DNA of 64,000 nucleotides from an uncultured Pseudomonadota bacterium (GCA_903835655.1 CAILNT010000056.1:62001-126000); one strand, 5' to 3'; positions 39,939 to 51,431 are shown, counted from the stretch's first letter. Notes: a model not told the origin generated them from the letters alone. Numbers and translations: made by a program.

Positions 39939-40058
39939 GTGCTGCCCTTGCGTGGCGGCCGAGAGCCGAATTGCTCCGGCCGATTACATGTCGGGGATTT
40001 ATGCACGTAGAATTGCCTAAGAAAAAGGTGTACATCCACCGCTCCGGGCACACGATCC

Positions 40059-42206
40059 ATGAACTCAAAATATTCACCGCAATTGAGGCACGAGGCGGAG
40101 ACACGTCTCGCCCGTAGCCCGGTAGAAGGTCCACCCACGCCTTCCGCTGAGGCGTTGCTGCACGAACTCCGGGTACACCAGATCGAACTGGAGATGCAGA
40201 ACGAGGAGTTGCGGCACGCCCAGCTTGCGCTGGAGGAATCCCGCGACCGCTATGTCGATCTCTACGAGTTTGCCCCGGTGGGTTATCTCACTCTCGGTCG
40301 GACTGGCCAGGTTGCCGAGATCAACCTCGCCGGCGCCAGACTCATCGGGGTCGAGCGCGCGAAGTTGCTGCAACATCGCTTCGATCATTTCGTCGTCCCG
40401 GAAGACCGCGACCGTTGGCAACTCCAGTTCCACAGGATCATGGGGCAGCCTTCGGAAAGAGAGGGGATCGAGCTGATGCTGCAACGCGGCGATGGTTCCA
40501 GCATGGATGTCCACCTCGACTGTTTGCGCATCGCAGCCACGCCCCCTACGCTGCGCATGACCATGACCGACATCAGCGCCATGAAGCTGAACCAGCGACT
40601 GCTCGCGGCGAAGGACGCGTTGCGCGAGCAGTTGTTGTTTCAGTCGGCGCTGCTGGAGAGCATTCCGGTTCCCGTCTATTACAAGGATCTCGATGGGCGC
40701 TGCCAGGGCTGCAACCGCGCCTTCGAGGAGATCGTGGGCAAGAGCCGCTCTGAAATCATCGGCAGGTCCGGGTTGAGCCAGGTGATGCCGGAGGTCATCG
40801 AGCAGCACGAAGTCTCGGATGCGGCACTTTCCCGGCGGCCCGGCAACCGGGTGTTCGAGTCCGTGATCCGGGTGGCTTCAGGAAAAACGCGCGACGTGCT
40901 CTTCTACAAATCGAATGTCCAGCGCGGCGATGGCACGGCCGGGGGGGAGATCGGTGCCCTGGTCGATATCACGGAACGCAAGCAGAGTGAGAGTGAACTG
41001 GAGCAGCACCGTCTCCATCTCGAGGCGCTGGTTCAGGAACGCAGCAACAGGCTGCTGGAAACGGAGGCGCGGGCCAGCCATATCCTCAATTCCAGTGCCG
41101 ATGGTCTCTATGGCGTCGATGCCGATGGTCGCATCACCTTCATCAACCCGGCAGCCAGCGCCCTGCTCGGCTATCCACCGGAACAGGCCCTGGGACATTT
41201 CGCGCATAGCCTGTTCCACCACAGCAAGCACGATGGCTCGCCCTATCCGTTCGCGGAATGCCCCATCCACAACGCCCTGCGATTCGGCCAGCATGTCCGC
41301 GTCGACAACGAGGTCTACTGGCATGCCGATGGTCGTGGGGTTCCCGTGATGTATGCCACGCACCCCATGGTGCGGGACGGAAAGATCGTCGGTGCGGTGA
41401 CCAGCCTGGTCGATGTGAGCGCGCAGCGCGCCGCGGCCCAGGCCCGCGAACAGGCTTTGCTGGCGGCCGAGAACCTGGCCCGCTTGCGCAGTGAATTCCT
41501 GGCCAACATGAGCCATGAGATCCGTACCCCACTCAATGGGGTGCTGGGCTTCGCCGATATCGGCGCGCGTAATTATCAGAACCCGGAGAAGGCGCTCAAC
41601 GCCTTCAATCAAATCCTGGGTTCCGGAAAACGGCTGCTCAGGGTTATCAACGACATTCTCGACTTCTCCAAGATAGAGTCGGGCAAACTGCGCATCGAAA
41701 AGACGGAAGTCGCCCCCATCGACGTGGTCAGGCAGGCGGTCGAAATCGTCGGTGCAGCAGCCCATGCCAAGGGCCTCGCATTGCTGGTAAGGCTCGATCC
41801 CGAGCTGCCGCATACCTGCCTCGGTGATCCGCTGCGCCTGGGTCAGGTGCTCCTCAACCTCCTGTCCAACGCCGTCAAGTTCACGCAGGCCGGTAGCGTC
41901 AGCCTGTCGCTATCCCGGCAGGCTGACGAATTGGTGTTCAAGGTCGCGGACACGGGCATAGGCATGGATGCGGAACAACTGAGCCAGGTGTTCGATCCCT
42001 TCCAGCAGGCGGATGGCTCCATCACCCGCAAGTTCGGCGGCACCGGGCTGGGACTGGCCATCTCCAAACGCATCCTGGAATTGATGGGCGGCGGCATTCG
42101 GGTCGAAAGCCGCCCAGGCGTGGGCAGCACCTTCGAGTTCAGCGTGCCCTGTGTCCAGGCGCCTTGCCATGTCGAGCCGGCTCAGCGCCCGAACCAGCCG
42201 TTGTGA
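40059..42206 (+). CDS. PAS-domain sensor histidine kinase
   Basis: A 715-aa kinase without obvious transmembrane helices, so probably cytoplasmic. A short coiled coil (about 30-62, LLHELRVHQIELEMQNEELR) precedes three PAS-like domains beginning near residues 64, 192 and 340. The HisKA domain has the phospho-acceptor His486 in ANMSHEIRTPLNGVLGF; the ATPase domain has the N box LLNLLSNAVKFTQ (about 598) and GGTGLGLAISKR (about 660). No receiver domain is attached and no response regulator adjoins it on the same operon, so it is an orphan whose partner and signal are unknown. Its last 25 bases overlap the convergent small-protein gene. Confidence 0.9.
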   Translation: MNSKYSPQLRHEAETRLARSPVEGPPTPSAEALLHELRVHQIELEMQNEELRHAQLALEESRDRYVDLYEFAPVGYLTLGRTGQVAEINLAGARLIGVERAKLLQHRFDHFVVPEDRDRWQLQFHRIMGQPSEREGIELMLQRGDGSSMDVHLDCLRIAATPPTLRMTMTDISAMKLNQRLLAAKDALREQLLFQSALLESIPVPVYYKDLDGRCQGCNRAFEEIVGKSRSEIIGRSGLSQVMPEVIEQHEVSDAALSRRPGNRVFESVIRVASGKTRDVLFYKSNVQRGDGTAGGEIGALVDITERKQSESELEQHRLHLEALVQERSNRLLETEARASHILNSSADGLYGVDADGRITFINPAASALLGYPPEQALGHFAHSLFHHSKHDGSPYPFAECPIHNALRFGQHVRVDNEVYWHADGRGVPVMYATHPMVRDGKIVGAVTSLVDVSAQRAAAQAREQALLAAENLARLRSEFLANMSHEIRTPLNGVLGFADIGARNYQNPEKALNAFNQILGSGKRLLRVINDILDFSKIESGKLRIEKTEVAPIDVVRQAVEIVGAAAHAKGLALLVRLDPELPHTCLGDPLRLGQVLLNLLSNAVKFTQAGSVSLSLSRQADELVFKVADTGIGMDAEQLSQVFDPFQQADGSITRKFGGTGLGLAISKRILELMGGGIRVESRPGVGSTFEFSVPCVQAPCHVEPAQRPNQPL

Positions 42207-42538
42207 GTGGGGTCCGGGTTCGGCGCGCTCGACCGCTCCGGGCTGCGCTGCTCGAACCCCGCGCCGAAGTTGCTCGCCGCTCCGGCGAGATCCGCGGGGC
42301 CGGGGGGAGGGAAGCCCATCCATGGGGCGATGCCCGCCCCCGAGTGTGGATCCGGGGTGAACGTTTGCAGCATTTCCTGAAACTGGCGCCGCATCATCAA
42401 GCGCTCCTCCGGGCTGGCAAGGCGCCAGCGCTCGCGCAGCCAGTTGCGCTCTTCCGGTGTGAGTTGGGCAACCGCGCCGTCGCCCGCAAGGACGGGCGTG
42501 ACGATTGCGCAGAGCAACAGGGCTAGCAGAATCTTCAT
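42182..42538 (-). CDS. Small exported protein, DUF3106-like
   Basis: A 118-aa protein with a clear signal peptide (MKILLALLLCAIVTPVLAG) and a charged helical stretch LTPEERNWLRERWRLASPEE then RLMMRRQFQEML, which resembles the LxPEE-x-R-x-R-x(n)-M pattern of periplasmic DUF3106 proteins. The C-terminal half is Pro/Gly-rich and low in complexity. AAGGAG stands before the ATG. It is divergent from the OmpR-type regulator gene with 97 bases between starts, so the pair may share control and it could be a target of that system. Function unknown. Confidence 0.7.
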   Translation of the reverse strand: MKILLALLLCAIVTPVLAGDGAVAQLTPEERNWLRERWRLASPEERLMMRRQFQEMLQTFTPDPHSGAGIAPWMGFPPPGPADLAGAASNFGAGFEQRSPERSSAPNPDPTHNGWFGR

Positions 42539-42605
42539 CGCAACTCCTTTCCACGCGGGGATGTTAAGCGGGGAGGGACAATACAGGGGTTTCCATATGC
42601 GTTAG

Positions 42606-42618
42606 ATTTGTAACAAAT
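42606..42618. promoter_or_regulatory. Palindrome upstream of ompR-type gene, possible autoregulatory site
   Basis: ATTTGT-A-ACAAAT is a perfect 13-base palindrome, 18 bases before the regulator ATG and within the divergent intergenic region. Its core TGTAACAAAT resembles sites bound by E. coli OmpR, which contain GTAACA-like cores. Control of the regulator and perhaps of the divergent small gene is an inference. Confidence 0.45.
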
Positions 42619-42635
42619 TGTTTCGGGGTGACGTG

Positions 42636-43325
42636 ATGGAAAGAGTGCTGGTGGTGGACGACGACGCGGGCCTGCGCGACCTGCTCTCGGAATATCTGGC
42701 GAGGCAGGGGTTTCTCGTGGAGACCGCGCGCGATGGTCGCGAGATGGATGAGCGCATGGCGCTGGCCTTGCCCGATCTCGTGGTGATGGATCTCATGCTT
42801 CCGGGCGAGGATGGTTTGGCCCTGACCCGGCGCATCAAGGCGCGGCACTCGCTGCCTGTGATCATGTTGTCGGCGCGCGGCGAGGATATCGACCGCATCG
42901 TCGGTCTGGAAGTCGGCGCCGACGACTATCTCGCCAAACCATTCAATCCGCGCGAACTGCTTGCCCGCATCCGGGCGGTATTGCGCCGAGGCACGCTTGA
43001 GGCGGTGCACGATGAAAGCGTTCATTTCGGCCCCTTCAGCCTGAATGTCGCGGCACAAGCCCTCGCCCGAGAGGGGGCCGAGATCCCCCTCACCCAGGCC
43101 GAATTCACCCTGCTCAAGGTGTTCGTGGAACATCCCAACCGGGCCCTCTCGCGCGACCAGATCATGGATTGGCTCAAGGGCTACGAGCGCGACCCCTTCG
43201 ACCGTTCCATCGACGTGCGCGTGACCCGCTTGCGCCGCAAGCTGGAGGACGATCCCACCAATCCGGTCTACATCCGCACGATCTGGGGTCAGGGCTATCT
43301 GTTCGCACCCAAGGGCCGCGGATGA
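42636..43325 (+). CDS. ompR: OmpR-family response regulator
   Basis: A 229-aa regulator. The receiver domain has the acidic pocket VDDDAG, phospho-acceptor Asp52 in VVMDLMLPGEDG and the conserved lysine in LAKPFNPRELLARI. The C-terminal winged-helix domain includes LTQAEFTLLKVF and RSIDVRVTRLRRKLEDDPTN. It resembles OmpR more than other subgroups, and the kinase follows after 10 bases. The ATG at 42636 gives the family N-terminus (MERVLVVDDD). The name is by similarity; its regulon is unknown. Confidence 0.9.
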   Translation: MERVLVVDDDAGLRDLLSEYLARQGFLVETARDGREMDERMALALPDLVVMDLMLPGEDGLALTRRIKARHSLPVIMLSARGEDIDRIVGLEVGADDYLAKPFNPRELLARIRAVLRRGTLEAVHDESVHFGPFSLNVAAQALAREGAEIPLTQAEFTLLKVFVEHPNRALSRDQIMDWLKGYERDPFDRSIDVRVTRLRRKLEDDPTNPVYIRTIWGQGYLFAPKGRG

Positions 43326-43335
43326 TTTCATATCC

Positions 43336-44664
43336 ATGAGTTTGTCGAACTTCCTTCCTCGTACCCTGTTCGGCCGCACCGCGGTCGCCCTGCTGCTGGC
43401 TTTCCTGGCGTTCGAGAGCCTGGCTTTCGTGGTGGTCTGGCTGACCCTGATTCGGCCCATGGCGGCGCGCTCGGCGGATGACCTGGCGGGCAAGATTTCC
43501 CTGGCGGCCAAGACCTGGGTGGAATTGCCGCCGCAGACCCGTACCGATTACGAGATGGAACTGGCCTTCCGTCATGACCTGGAACTGGGCGAGGCGATCA
43601 AACCCCTGGCGGAGGTGGCGGCGCCGACCTGGTTCGGCGAACTCCTGGCGGCTTCCCTCGGTCGCCGCATGCAGCAGGTAATCGTGCTCAAGCGCGGACC
43701 GGAGACCCACTGGGTCTGGCTGGATCTGCGCCTGGCGCACAAACGATTAAGGGTCGGCTACGACCAGGATCGCTATGCGCTGCAAGCGCCGCTGGCCGCG
43801 GTCGGGGTATTCCTGCTGGGGGCCTTGTTGACCGTGGTGACCGCGCTACTCCTGGTCGGCCGCGCCAGCCGCCAGTTGAACAGCCTGGCGCGTAAGGCGG
43901 GAGAAGTGGGGCAGGGTAGGGATCCGGGGGCATTGCCGGAAACCGGCCCACGGGAGATTCGTGAGCTCACCATCGCGTTCAATCGCATGGCCGGCGAAGT
44001 CCATACGCTCCTGGAAAACCGCACAGTATTGTTGTCCGGGATTTCCCACGACCTACGCACGCCGATCACCCGCCTGAAGTTGGCGCTGTCCATGCTCGAT
44101 GCCGCCGATGAAGCACAGGTGGAGCGCATGGAACAGGATCTGGACGAGATGAATCGGTTGATCGGCGATATGCTGGTGTTCGCCCGAGGCCTCCAGGTCA
44201 ACGAACCGCGAGCCTGCGATCTGGTCGCGGTATTGGGTGAACTGGCGCAAGCCGCAGCGCGTCTGGGGCCGGTGAACTGGCGGGTGCCCGCGACGGCCTG
44301 CATGGCGATGCTGGGTGAGGCGGCCTTGCGCCGCATCGTCGCCAACCTGCTGGACAATGCGCGGCGTTACGGCGGTGATGCGGCGATCGACCTGGTTCTC
44401 GATTGCTCGGCGACACACGCGCGCATTTCCGTGCTGGACCGCGGCCCCGGGATTCCCGAGGCGCAGCGCGAGGCGGTGTTCCGTCCGTTCCATCGCCTGG
44501 AAGGCTCGCGTAGCCGCGACAGTGGCGGCAGTGGCCTGGGCCTGGCGATCGCGCGGCAACTCGCCCAGGCATATGGCTGGCATATCGAGTTCAACCACCG
44601 CCCAGGCGGCGGACTCGATGCGGCCCTGGTCGTGAGGCGTGAGGCGTGGGTGAATCACGGGTAA
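43336..44664 (+). CDS. envZ: EnvZ-type membrane sensor histidine kinase
   Basis: A 442-aa kinase: transmembrane helix about 15-36, periplasmic loop of about 110 residues, second helix about 153-176, HAMP domain, HisKA with His238 in [17 protein letters not shown] box [12 protein letters not shown] near 332 and [12 protein letters not shown] near 398. It should phosphorylate the preceding OmpR-type regulator. The periplasmic loop is long enough for signal sensing, but the signal cannot be inferred. The gene ends 32 bases before glyQ, with a TAAAAT hexamer overlapping its stop that could be part of the glyQ promoter. Confidence 0.9.
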   Translation: MSLSNFLPRTLFGRTAVALLLAFLAFESLAFVVVWLTLIRPMAARSADDLAGKISLAAKTWVELPPQTRTDYEMELAFRHDLELGEAIKPLAEVAAPTWFGELLAASLGRRMQQVIVLKRGPETHWVWLDLRLAHKRLRVGYDQDRYALQAPLAAVGVFLLGALLTVVTALLLVGRASRQLNSLARKAGEVGQGRDPGALPETGPREIRELTIAFNRMAGEVHTLLENRTVLLSGISHDLRTPITRLKLALSMLDAADEAQVERMEQDLDEMNRLIGDMLVFARGLQVNEPRACDLVAVLGELAQAAARLGPVNWRVPATACMAMLGEAALRRIVANLLDNARRYGGDAAIDLVLDCSATHARISVLDRGPGIPEAQREAVFRPFHRLEGSRSRDSGGSGLGLAIARQLAQAYGWHIEFNHRPGGGLDAALVVRREAWVNHG

Positions 44665-44696
44665 AATCGCCCACCTTTTCGCTCTGGTCACACACC

Positions 44697-45619
<923 letters not shown>

Positions 45620-45623
<4 letters not shown>

Positions 45624-47719
45624 GCGCCAGCCTGCTCGTCGAACTGTTTGTGGAAGAACTACCTCCCAAGGCGCTGAAAAAACTCGGCGAGTCCTTTGCC
45701 TCCACGCTGGCCGATAGCCTCAAGGCCCAGGGCCTGGCCGCGGCCGAAGCCGTGGTCACGGCCTATGCCTCGCCGCGCCGTCTGGCCGCCCATGTCACCT
45801 GTGTCGCCCCCCGTGCCGCCGATAAACAGGTGGCGCAGAAACTCATGCCGGTGGGCGTGGCGCTGGACGGCAACGGCCAGGCTACGCCGGCTTTGCTGAA
45901 GAAACTTGCCGCCATGGGGCTGGACGCCGCGGTCGTGCCGCAACTCAAGCGCGCTCCCGACGGCAAGAACGAGGCCTTGTTCTTCGATACCGTGGTGCCG
46001 GGGGCGATCCTGGCTGTCGGTCTGCAGAAGGCCTTGGACGAAGCACTGGCCAAGTTGCCCATCCCCAAGGTCATGACCTATCAACTGGCCGATGGCTGGA
46101 GTTCGGTCAACTTCGTGCGTCCGGCGCACGGCCTGGTGGCCTTGCATGGCGCCGCGCTGGTGCCGCTTTGCGCCCTGGGGCTGAATTCTGGACGGGAAAC
46201 CCAGGGGCACCGCTTCGAGGCCCGCGTGCGTCCACTCTCGATCCGCGACGCCGATAGCTATGCCTCTCAGATGCAGGAGGATGGCGCGGTCATCGCCAGT
46301 TTCGCCGCGCGCCGCGCCGAGATCGTGCGCCAGCTCCATGCGGCGGCTGACCAGGTCGGCGGTGGCGTCAGGGTGATCGAGGACGAGGCTTTGCAGGACG
46401 AAGTCACCGCCCTGGTCGAGCGGCCCAACGTGCTCCTGTGCCAGTTCGAGCCGGAGTATCTACAAGTGCCGCAGGAATGCCTGATTCTCACCATGAAGGC
46501 CAACCAGAAATACTTCCCGCTGCTGGACGCTGCCGGAAAACTCACCAACCAGTTCCTGGTCGTCTCCAACATCTCCCCCACCGACCCTTCCCAGGTGATC
46601 GGCGGCAACGAGCGGGTGGTGCGCCCGCGTTTGAGCGATGCCAAGTTCTTCTATGACCAGGATCGGAAGAAACCCCTGGCTGCACGCGTCGAGGCGCTGA
46701 ATCGCGTCGTCTATCACAACAAGCTGGGCAGCCAGGGCGAGCGCAGCGAGAAGGTACAGATGATCGCCGCCGCCATCGCCACCTTGTTGGACGGCCGCCT
46801 CGAGGCGGATGTCACCCTGGCGGCCAGGCTGGCCAAGACCGATCTGCTCACCGACATGGTAGGCGAGTTTCCCGAACTGCAAGGCGTCATGGGGCGCTAT
46901 TACGCGCTCAACGACGGACTTCCGGTCGAAGTGGCCGATGCCATCGAGGACCATTACAAGCCGCGCTTCGCCGGCGACAGCCTGCCGCGCGGACAGGTGG
47001 GTGCGGTGGTGGCGCTCGCCGACAAGCTGGAAACCTTGGTCGGCCTGTTCGGCATCGGTCAGGTTCCGACTGGGGACAAGGATCCGTTCGCGCTGCGCCG
47101 CCATGCCTTGGGCGTGATCCGCATCCTGGTGGAACGCAACCTGCCTTTGCACCTGGATGCCTTGCTGGTCGTGGCGGCGGGTGTGCGCGGATTTCCGGAA
47201 ACGATAGCCGCCCAGGTCGGGGAATTCATATTCGAACGGTTCGCGGGCACCTTGCGGGAACAGGGCTATACGCCGCAGGAAGTCGATGCCGTGCTGAGCC
47301 TGCGCCCGCAACGCCTGGGCGACACCCCGAAGCGCCTGGCGGCCGTACGTGCCTTCGCCTCCCTGCCCGAGGCGGCGAGCCTGGCCGCGGCCAACAAGCG
47401 AGTCGGCAATATCCTGAAGAAAGCCGAGGTCGCGGCGGTGCCGGTGACCAACCCCTATCTGCTCCAGGAGGCGGCGGAGATTGCGCTCAACGCCGCCCTG
47501 GCCGAAGTGGAACCGGCCGCGGATGCGAGCTTCGACGCGGGCGATTACGCCGCTTCCCTGCAAGCGCTGGCCGCGTTGAAACAGCCGGTGGACGCCTTCT
47601 TCGACGCCGTGATGGTCAACGTGGCAGACGCGAACCTGCGCGCCAATCGCCTGGGTCTGCTCGCACGCCTGCAGCGCGCCATGAACCGCGTGGCGGATCT
47701 GTCGAAGCTGGCGGTGTGA
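45620..47719 (+). CDS. glyS: Glycyl-tRNA synthetase beta subunit
   Basis: GlyS, 699 aa, the tRNA-recognition subunit. It begins with the typical [20 protein letters not shown] and contains the HD-like segment ([20 protein letters not shown]) and the C-terminal anticodon-binding DALR region ([20 protein letters not shown]). It functions only with GlyQ. gmhB and plsC follow, an order seen in many betaproteobacteria. Confidence 0.98.
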
Positions 47720-47765
47720 TTGGCGAATCGTATCCTACACATCCCCTGATACCGGAGGCGTCTCC

Positions 47766-48308
47766 ATGAAACTCGTCATCCTCGATCGCGACGGCGTCAT
47801 CAACTTCGACTCCGATCAGTTCATCAAGAGTCCGCAGGAGTGGCGGCCGATTCCGGGCAGCCTGGAAGCCATCGCACGCCTGTGCCAGGCGGGGTACCGG
47901 GTGGTCGTCGCCTCGAACCAGTCCGGGGTGGGGCGTGGCCTGTTCGACATGGCCACGCTCAATGCCATCCACGCCAAGCTGCACAAGCTGGTGGGGCAGG
48001 CGGGCGGACGCATCGACGCGATCTTCTTCTGCCCGCATGCGGCGGATTCCCGGTGCGCCTGCCGCAAGCCCAAGCCGGGCTTGTTCCAGGAGATCGCGGC
48101 GCGTGTGCATCGCGATCTGCGCGGCGTTCCGGCCATCGGCGATTCCCTGCGCGACCTACAGGCCGCGCTGGCGGTGGGCGCGCGGCCGATCCTGGTGAAA
48201 ACCGGCAAGGGTGCGCGCACCCTGGAGGGCGGCCAGATGCCCGCGGGCACGCCGGTTTACGAGGATCTGGCAGCCGCCGTCCAGGCCATACTCGCGGAAG
48301 CGGCGTGA
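47766..48308 (+). CDS. gmhB: D-glycero-beta-D-manno-heptose-1,7-bisphosphate 7-phosphatase
   Basis: GmhB, 180 aa, a HAD phosphatase in ADP-heptose synthesis for lipopolysaccharide inner core. HAD motif I is LDRDGVINFDSD; motif II is VVASNQSGVGRG; the zinc-binding cysteine/histidine cluster is CPHAADSRCACRKPKPG; motif IV is AIGDSLRDLQAA. GGAGG precedes the ATG. Its neighbours glyS and plsC are the usual ones in this group. Confidence 0.95.
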   Translation: MKLVILDRDGVINFDSDQFIKSPQEWRPIPGSLEAIARLCQAGYRVVVASNQSGVGRGLFDMATLNAIHAKLHKLVGQAGGRIDAIFFCPHAADSRCACRKPKPGLFQEIAARVHRDLRGVPAIGDSLRDLQAALAVGARPILVKTGKGARTLEGGQMPAGTPVYEDLAAAVQAILAEAA

Positions 48309-48321
48309 TATAGACACGACC

Positions 48322-49023
48322 ATGCTGTTCATTCGATCCCTCCTGTTCCTGCTGATCCAGGCGGTTCTGACCGTCCCCTTCAGCCTCCTGATCCTGCTGG
48401 CCGCACCCGTGCCGGCGCTGCCGCGCTATCGCTTCATCCGCCTCTGGGGGCGGGGGGTGATCTGGCTGGCGCGCTGGGTGGTCGGCATCCACTTCCGCGT
48501 CGAAGGTCTGGAAAACCTGCCATCGCGGCCGGCTGTGGTGCTGTCCAAGCACCAATCGGCCTGGGAGACCATCGCCTTTCAGCAGATTTTTCCGCCCCTG
48601 TCCTTCGTGCTGAAGAAGAGTCTGTTGCGCATCCCCTTTTTCGGCTGGGGGCTGGCGCTGTTCTCGCCCATCGCCATCGACCGTGATGCCGGGCGCGAGG
48701 CACTGAAGCAACTGGAGAGCCAGGGGCGTGCGCGCCTGAACGCGGGTTTCTGGGTGCTGGTGTTTCCGGAAGGCACGCGTATGGCGCCGGGCGAGAAGGG
48801 CGACTATCAGGTCGGTGGCGCCTGGCTGGCCACCCGCTGCGGTGTGCCCGTGGTGCCGGTGGCACACAACGCCGGGCATTGCTGGCCGAAGCACGCCTTT
48901 CTCAAGCGTCCGGGCGAAATCACCGTGCTGATCGGCCCTTGCATCTCGACCACCGGGAAGAAACCGGCCCAGGTGCTGGCGGAAGCGGAAACCTGGATCG
49001 AAGCCGCCATGCAGCGCCTCTGA
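48322..49023 (+). CDS. plsC: 1-acyl-sn-glycerol-3-phosphate acyltransferase
   Basis: A 233-aa membrane-anchored acyltransferase of phospholipid synthesis: N-terminal helix (about 3-27), the acyl-acceptor motif in the form SKHQSAWETI, which is H-x4-E instead of the commoner H-x4-D, a glycerol-3-phosphate site including FPEGTRMAPGEKG, and VVPVAHNAGHCW. The H-x4-E form occurs in a subgroup of proteobacterial PlsC-like enzymes. The ATG at 48322 follows the gmhB stop by 13 bases. Confidence 0.9.
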   Translation: MLFIRSLLFLLIQAVLTVPFSLLILLAAPVPALPRYRFIRLWGRGVIWLARWVVGIHFRVEGLENLPSRPAVVLSKHQSAWETIAFQQIFPPLSFVLKKSLLRIPFFGWGLALFSPIAIDRDAGREALKQLESQGRARLNAGFWVLVFPEGTRMAPGEKGDYQVGGAWLATRCGVPVVPVAHNAGHCWPKHAFLKRPGEITVLIGPCISTTGKKPAQVLAEAETWIEAAMQRL

Positions 49024-49035
49024 TTCCGCTGATTC

Positions 49036-49773
49036 GTGTTTTCCTTTCTCCGCAAGCCGACTGGGCCTTCCCCGATACGGGAGGAAAGGTTCCGCTTCAG
49101 CCTGGACGAGCAGACGCTGGATTGCCTGCTGCGCCGCAGCCCACGCCGCCGCAGCCTGGCCGTCAGGGTCTCCGATGCCGGGGAGGTGGTGGTCAATGCG
49201 CCGCAGCGTCTGGGGGTGGTCGACATCCACGGGTTTCTCCAGAAACATGCCGACTGGATCAGCGCGCGCTTGCTGGCCGCGCGCGCGCAGCGTTTCGTAT
49301 GGTGCGATGGCGCGTTGCTACCCTACCTGGGCGGCCAGTTGCAGCTGCGCCTGCTCGATTTGCCCGGTCTGGCCCGCGTGCGACGGGAGGGCGATTGCCT
49401 GCTGTGCAATGCGCGGCCGGACCAGGCGCCGATCCTGGTCACGCGCTGGTATCAGCGCAGTGCCCGCGTCCTGTTCGGCGAACGCCTGGCGCATCATGCC
49501 GCCCGTGCCGGCTGCGCCCAGCCGCCACTGCGTCTGTCGAATGCGCGCGGGCGCTGGGGCAGCCTCTCGCCCAAAGGCGTGGTGAGCCTCAACTGGCGCC
49601 TGCTCAAGGCAGGGCCGGAGCAGCTCGACTATGTGATTTGCCACGAGCTCGCGCATTTCCGCCAGCGCAACCACTCGCCGGCGTTCTGGCGCGAAGTGGC
49701 GCTACTCTTCCCCGAGTGGAAGCAGGTTCGCGGCGAATTGCGGCTCGACGGCCGTCTTTATTTCCAGTTCTGA
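49036..49773 (+). CDS. YgjP-like zinc metallopeptidase-fold protein (M48/DUF45)
   Basis: A 245-aa protein of the DUF45/YgjP family. The zinc motif is [20 protein letters not shown], with HExxH in the form HELAH and a third ligand in the NHS segment; upstream lies [20 protein letters not shown], the other family hallmark. The substrate is unknown. It begins with GTG at 49036, 12 bases after plsC. Adjacency to plsC is common in betaproteobacteria. It carries no signal peptide, so it probably acts in the cytoplasm. Confidence 0.85.
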   Translation: MFSFLRKPTGPSPIREERFRFSLDEQTLDCLLRRSPRRRSLAVRVSDAGEVVVNAPQRLGVVDIHGFLQKHADWISARLLAARAQRFVWCDGALLPYLGGQLQLRLLDLPGLARVRREGDCLLCNARPDQAPILVTRWYQRSARVLFGERLAHHAARAGCAQPPLRLSNARGRWGSLSPKGVVSLNWRLLKAGPEQLDYVICHELAHFRQRNHSPAFWREVALLFPEWKQVRGELRLDGRLYFQF

Positions 49774-49777
49774 CGCC

Positions 49778-50608
49778 ATGATCCCCTGGCTCCGCCCCGG
49801 CATGCCTTTCCCTTCCGTGGCGACGGCGCTGACGGAACCCAACGGATTGCTCGCGGCGGGCGGTGAATTGACCGTCCCGCGCCTGCTCGATGCCTATGGC
49901 CAGGGCATTTTTCCCTGGTTCAATCCCGGCGAGCCCATCCTCTGGTGGTCGCCCGATCCGCGCATGGTCCTGTTCCCGGACGAATTTAAAATCTCGCGCT
50001 CGCTCAAGAAAACGCTGCTGCATGCCGATTACAAGGTGCGGGTGGACACGGCGTTCGCTCGAGTGATGCGGGGATGCGCCGAGCCACGCAGCATGGGCGG
50101 CGGCACCTGGATCGACGCGCCGATGATGACGGCCTATGGCGCACTGCATGAGGCGGGCTATGCACACTGTTTCGAAACCTGGATGGCGGGCGAATACGGC
50201 GAAGAACTGGTCGGGGGGCTTTATGGGGTCGCAGTGGGCAGGGTGTTCTTCGGAGAATCCATGTTCAGCCGCAAGACCGATGCCTCGAAGATCGCACTGG
50301 CGCATCTGGTCGCCCATCTCGGGCGGCACGGCTTTGGCGTCATCGACTGCCAGATGAAGACCGCGCATCTGGCCTCACTGGGCGCGCGCGCGATTCCTCG
50401 CAATGAGTTCGGCCACTTGCTGGCGGAATGGACACGGCAGGTCCCGCAACCAGGCGCATGGAGCGACCGTTCATCGCTGGCTTGGTCGCCGCCATCCATT
50501 CAGCCCGCAACTGGCAATGAACGGTTCCCTCACCTCCAACCCATCTCCCGCGAGGCGGGCGAGGGGGGCATAGAGGGTCGCTCGCGCGACATGGCTGATT
50601 CCGCATGA
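49778..50608 (+). CDS. aat: Leucyl/phenylalanyl-tRNA--protein transferase
   Basis: Aat transfers Leu or Phe to proteins with N-terminal Lys or Arg, marking them for ClpS/ClpAP degradation. The core is typical: [52 protein letters not shown] and [20 protein letters not shown]. The protein is 276 aa, about 40 longer than usual: after [15 protein letters not shown] the residues are unlike the family and are encoded by repeat-like DNA that includes the hairpin CCCGC/GCGGG (50547-50559). The stop overlaps the bpt start by four bases. Confidence 0.95.
   Translation: MIPWLRPGMPFPSVATALTEPNGLLAAGGELTVPRLLDAYGQGIFPWFNPGEPILWWSPDPRMVLFPDEFKISRSLKKTLLHADYKVRVDTAFARVMRGCAEPRSMGGGTWIDAPMMTAYGALHEAGYAHCFETWMAGEYGEELVGGLYGVAVGRVFFGESMFSRKTDASKIALAHLVAHLGRHGFGVIDCQMKTAHLASLGARAIPRNEFGHLLAEWTRQVPQPGAWSDRSSLAWSPPSIQPATGNERFPHLQPISREAGEGGIEGRSRDMADSA
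50466..50605. repeat. Repeat-like DNA forming the aat C-terminal extension
   Basis: The stretch contains CCCGC-gag-GCGGG (50547-50559) and G-rich/C-rich segments, and it encodes the non-family tail of Aat. Its composition resembles the palindromic insert in rlmN. Boundaries are approximate. Confidence 0.45.
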
Positions 50609-51351
50609 GCTTCGCGGCCGAACTGCCCATCTACCGCCTCCAGTTTTATCTGACGGCAAACTACCCCTGTAGTTACCTCGCCGGGCAGCAGGCGCGCTCC
50701 CAGGTGGCCGCACCCGGTGGTCTGGTGGATACGGTGGTTTACAGCGAACTCATGCGCCGGGGTTTTCGCCGCAGCGGCCTGCACGTCTATCGCCCACATT
50801 GCGACCATTGCCGCGCCTGCACGTCGGCTCGGGTGCCGGTGGCAAGCTTTCACCCCGGTCGTACGCAGCGCCGTTGCCTGGACAGGAACGAAGATCTGGA
50901 ACTGCGCCTGAAGCCGCTGCTCTACGACGAGACGCACTACCGCCTCTACCGTCGTTACCAGGCGGCACGCCACGCCGGCGGGGGCATGGACCAGGACGAT
51001 CGCGAGCAATACCGTGGTTTTCTCCTGCAAAGCCGGGTAGATAGTGCGCTGGTCGAATACCGCCTGAATGGCGAACTGGTCATGGTGGCGCTGATGGATC
51101 GGCTGCTGGACGGTCTCTCCGCCGTCTACACCTTCTTCGAACCCGGCCTGGAGCGGCGCAGTCTCGGTGTTTACAGCGTGCTCACGCAGATACGGCTGGC
51201 GCGCGAGCTCGGCCTGCCCTACCTCTATCTCGGTTACTGGATCGCGGATTGCCGCAAGATGGCCTACAAACGCGCCTACCGCCCCTTGGAAATGCTCCTG
51301 GATGGGCGTTGGCAGGGTGTGGCGGCGGAGAGTGAAAAATGCGCCGTTTGA
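50605..51351 (+). CDS. bpt: Aspartate/glutamate leucyltransferase (Bpt)
   Basis: Bpt, 248 aa, adds Leu to N-terminal Asp or Glu, the other branch of the bacterial N-degron pathway, so aat and bpt form a functional pair. Family features: the N-terminal cysteine set ([13 protein letters not shown] and [15 protein letters not shown]), [15 protein letters not shown] and [19 protein letters not shown]. The ATGA overlap with aat indicates coupled translation. Confidence 0.95.
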   Translation: MSFAAELPIYRLQFYLTANYPCSYLAGQQARSQVAAPGGLVDTVVYSELMRRGFRRSGLHVYRPHCDHCRACTSARVPVASFHPGRTQRRCLDRNEDLELRLKPLLYDETHYRLYRRYQAARHAGGGMDQDDREQYRGFLLQSRVDSALVEYRLNGELVMVALMDRLLDGLSAVYTFFEPGLERRSLGVYSVLTQIRLARELGLPYLYLGYWIADCRKMAYKRAYRPLEMLLDGRWQGVAAESEKCAV

Positions 51352-51431
51352 GCCGTTGCGCGCCGGGGTGGCTGGTCATCCCGGACGAACGCGCGGGCGT
51401 GCATGGATGAAGGGGAGGGTGCGAGGCATGT

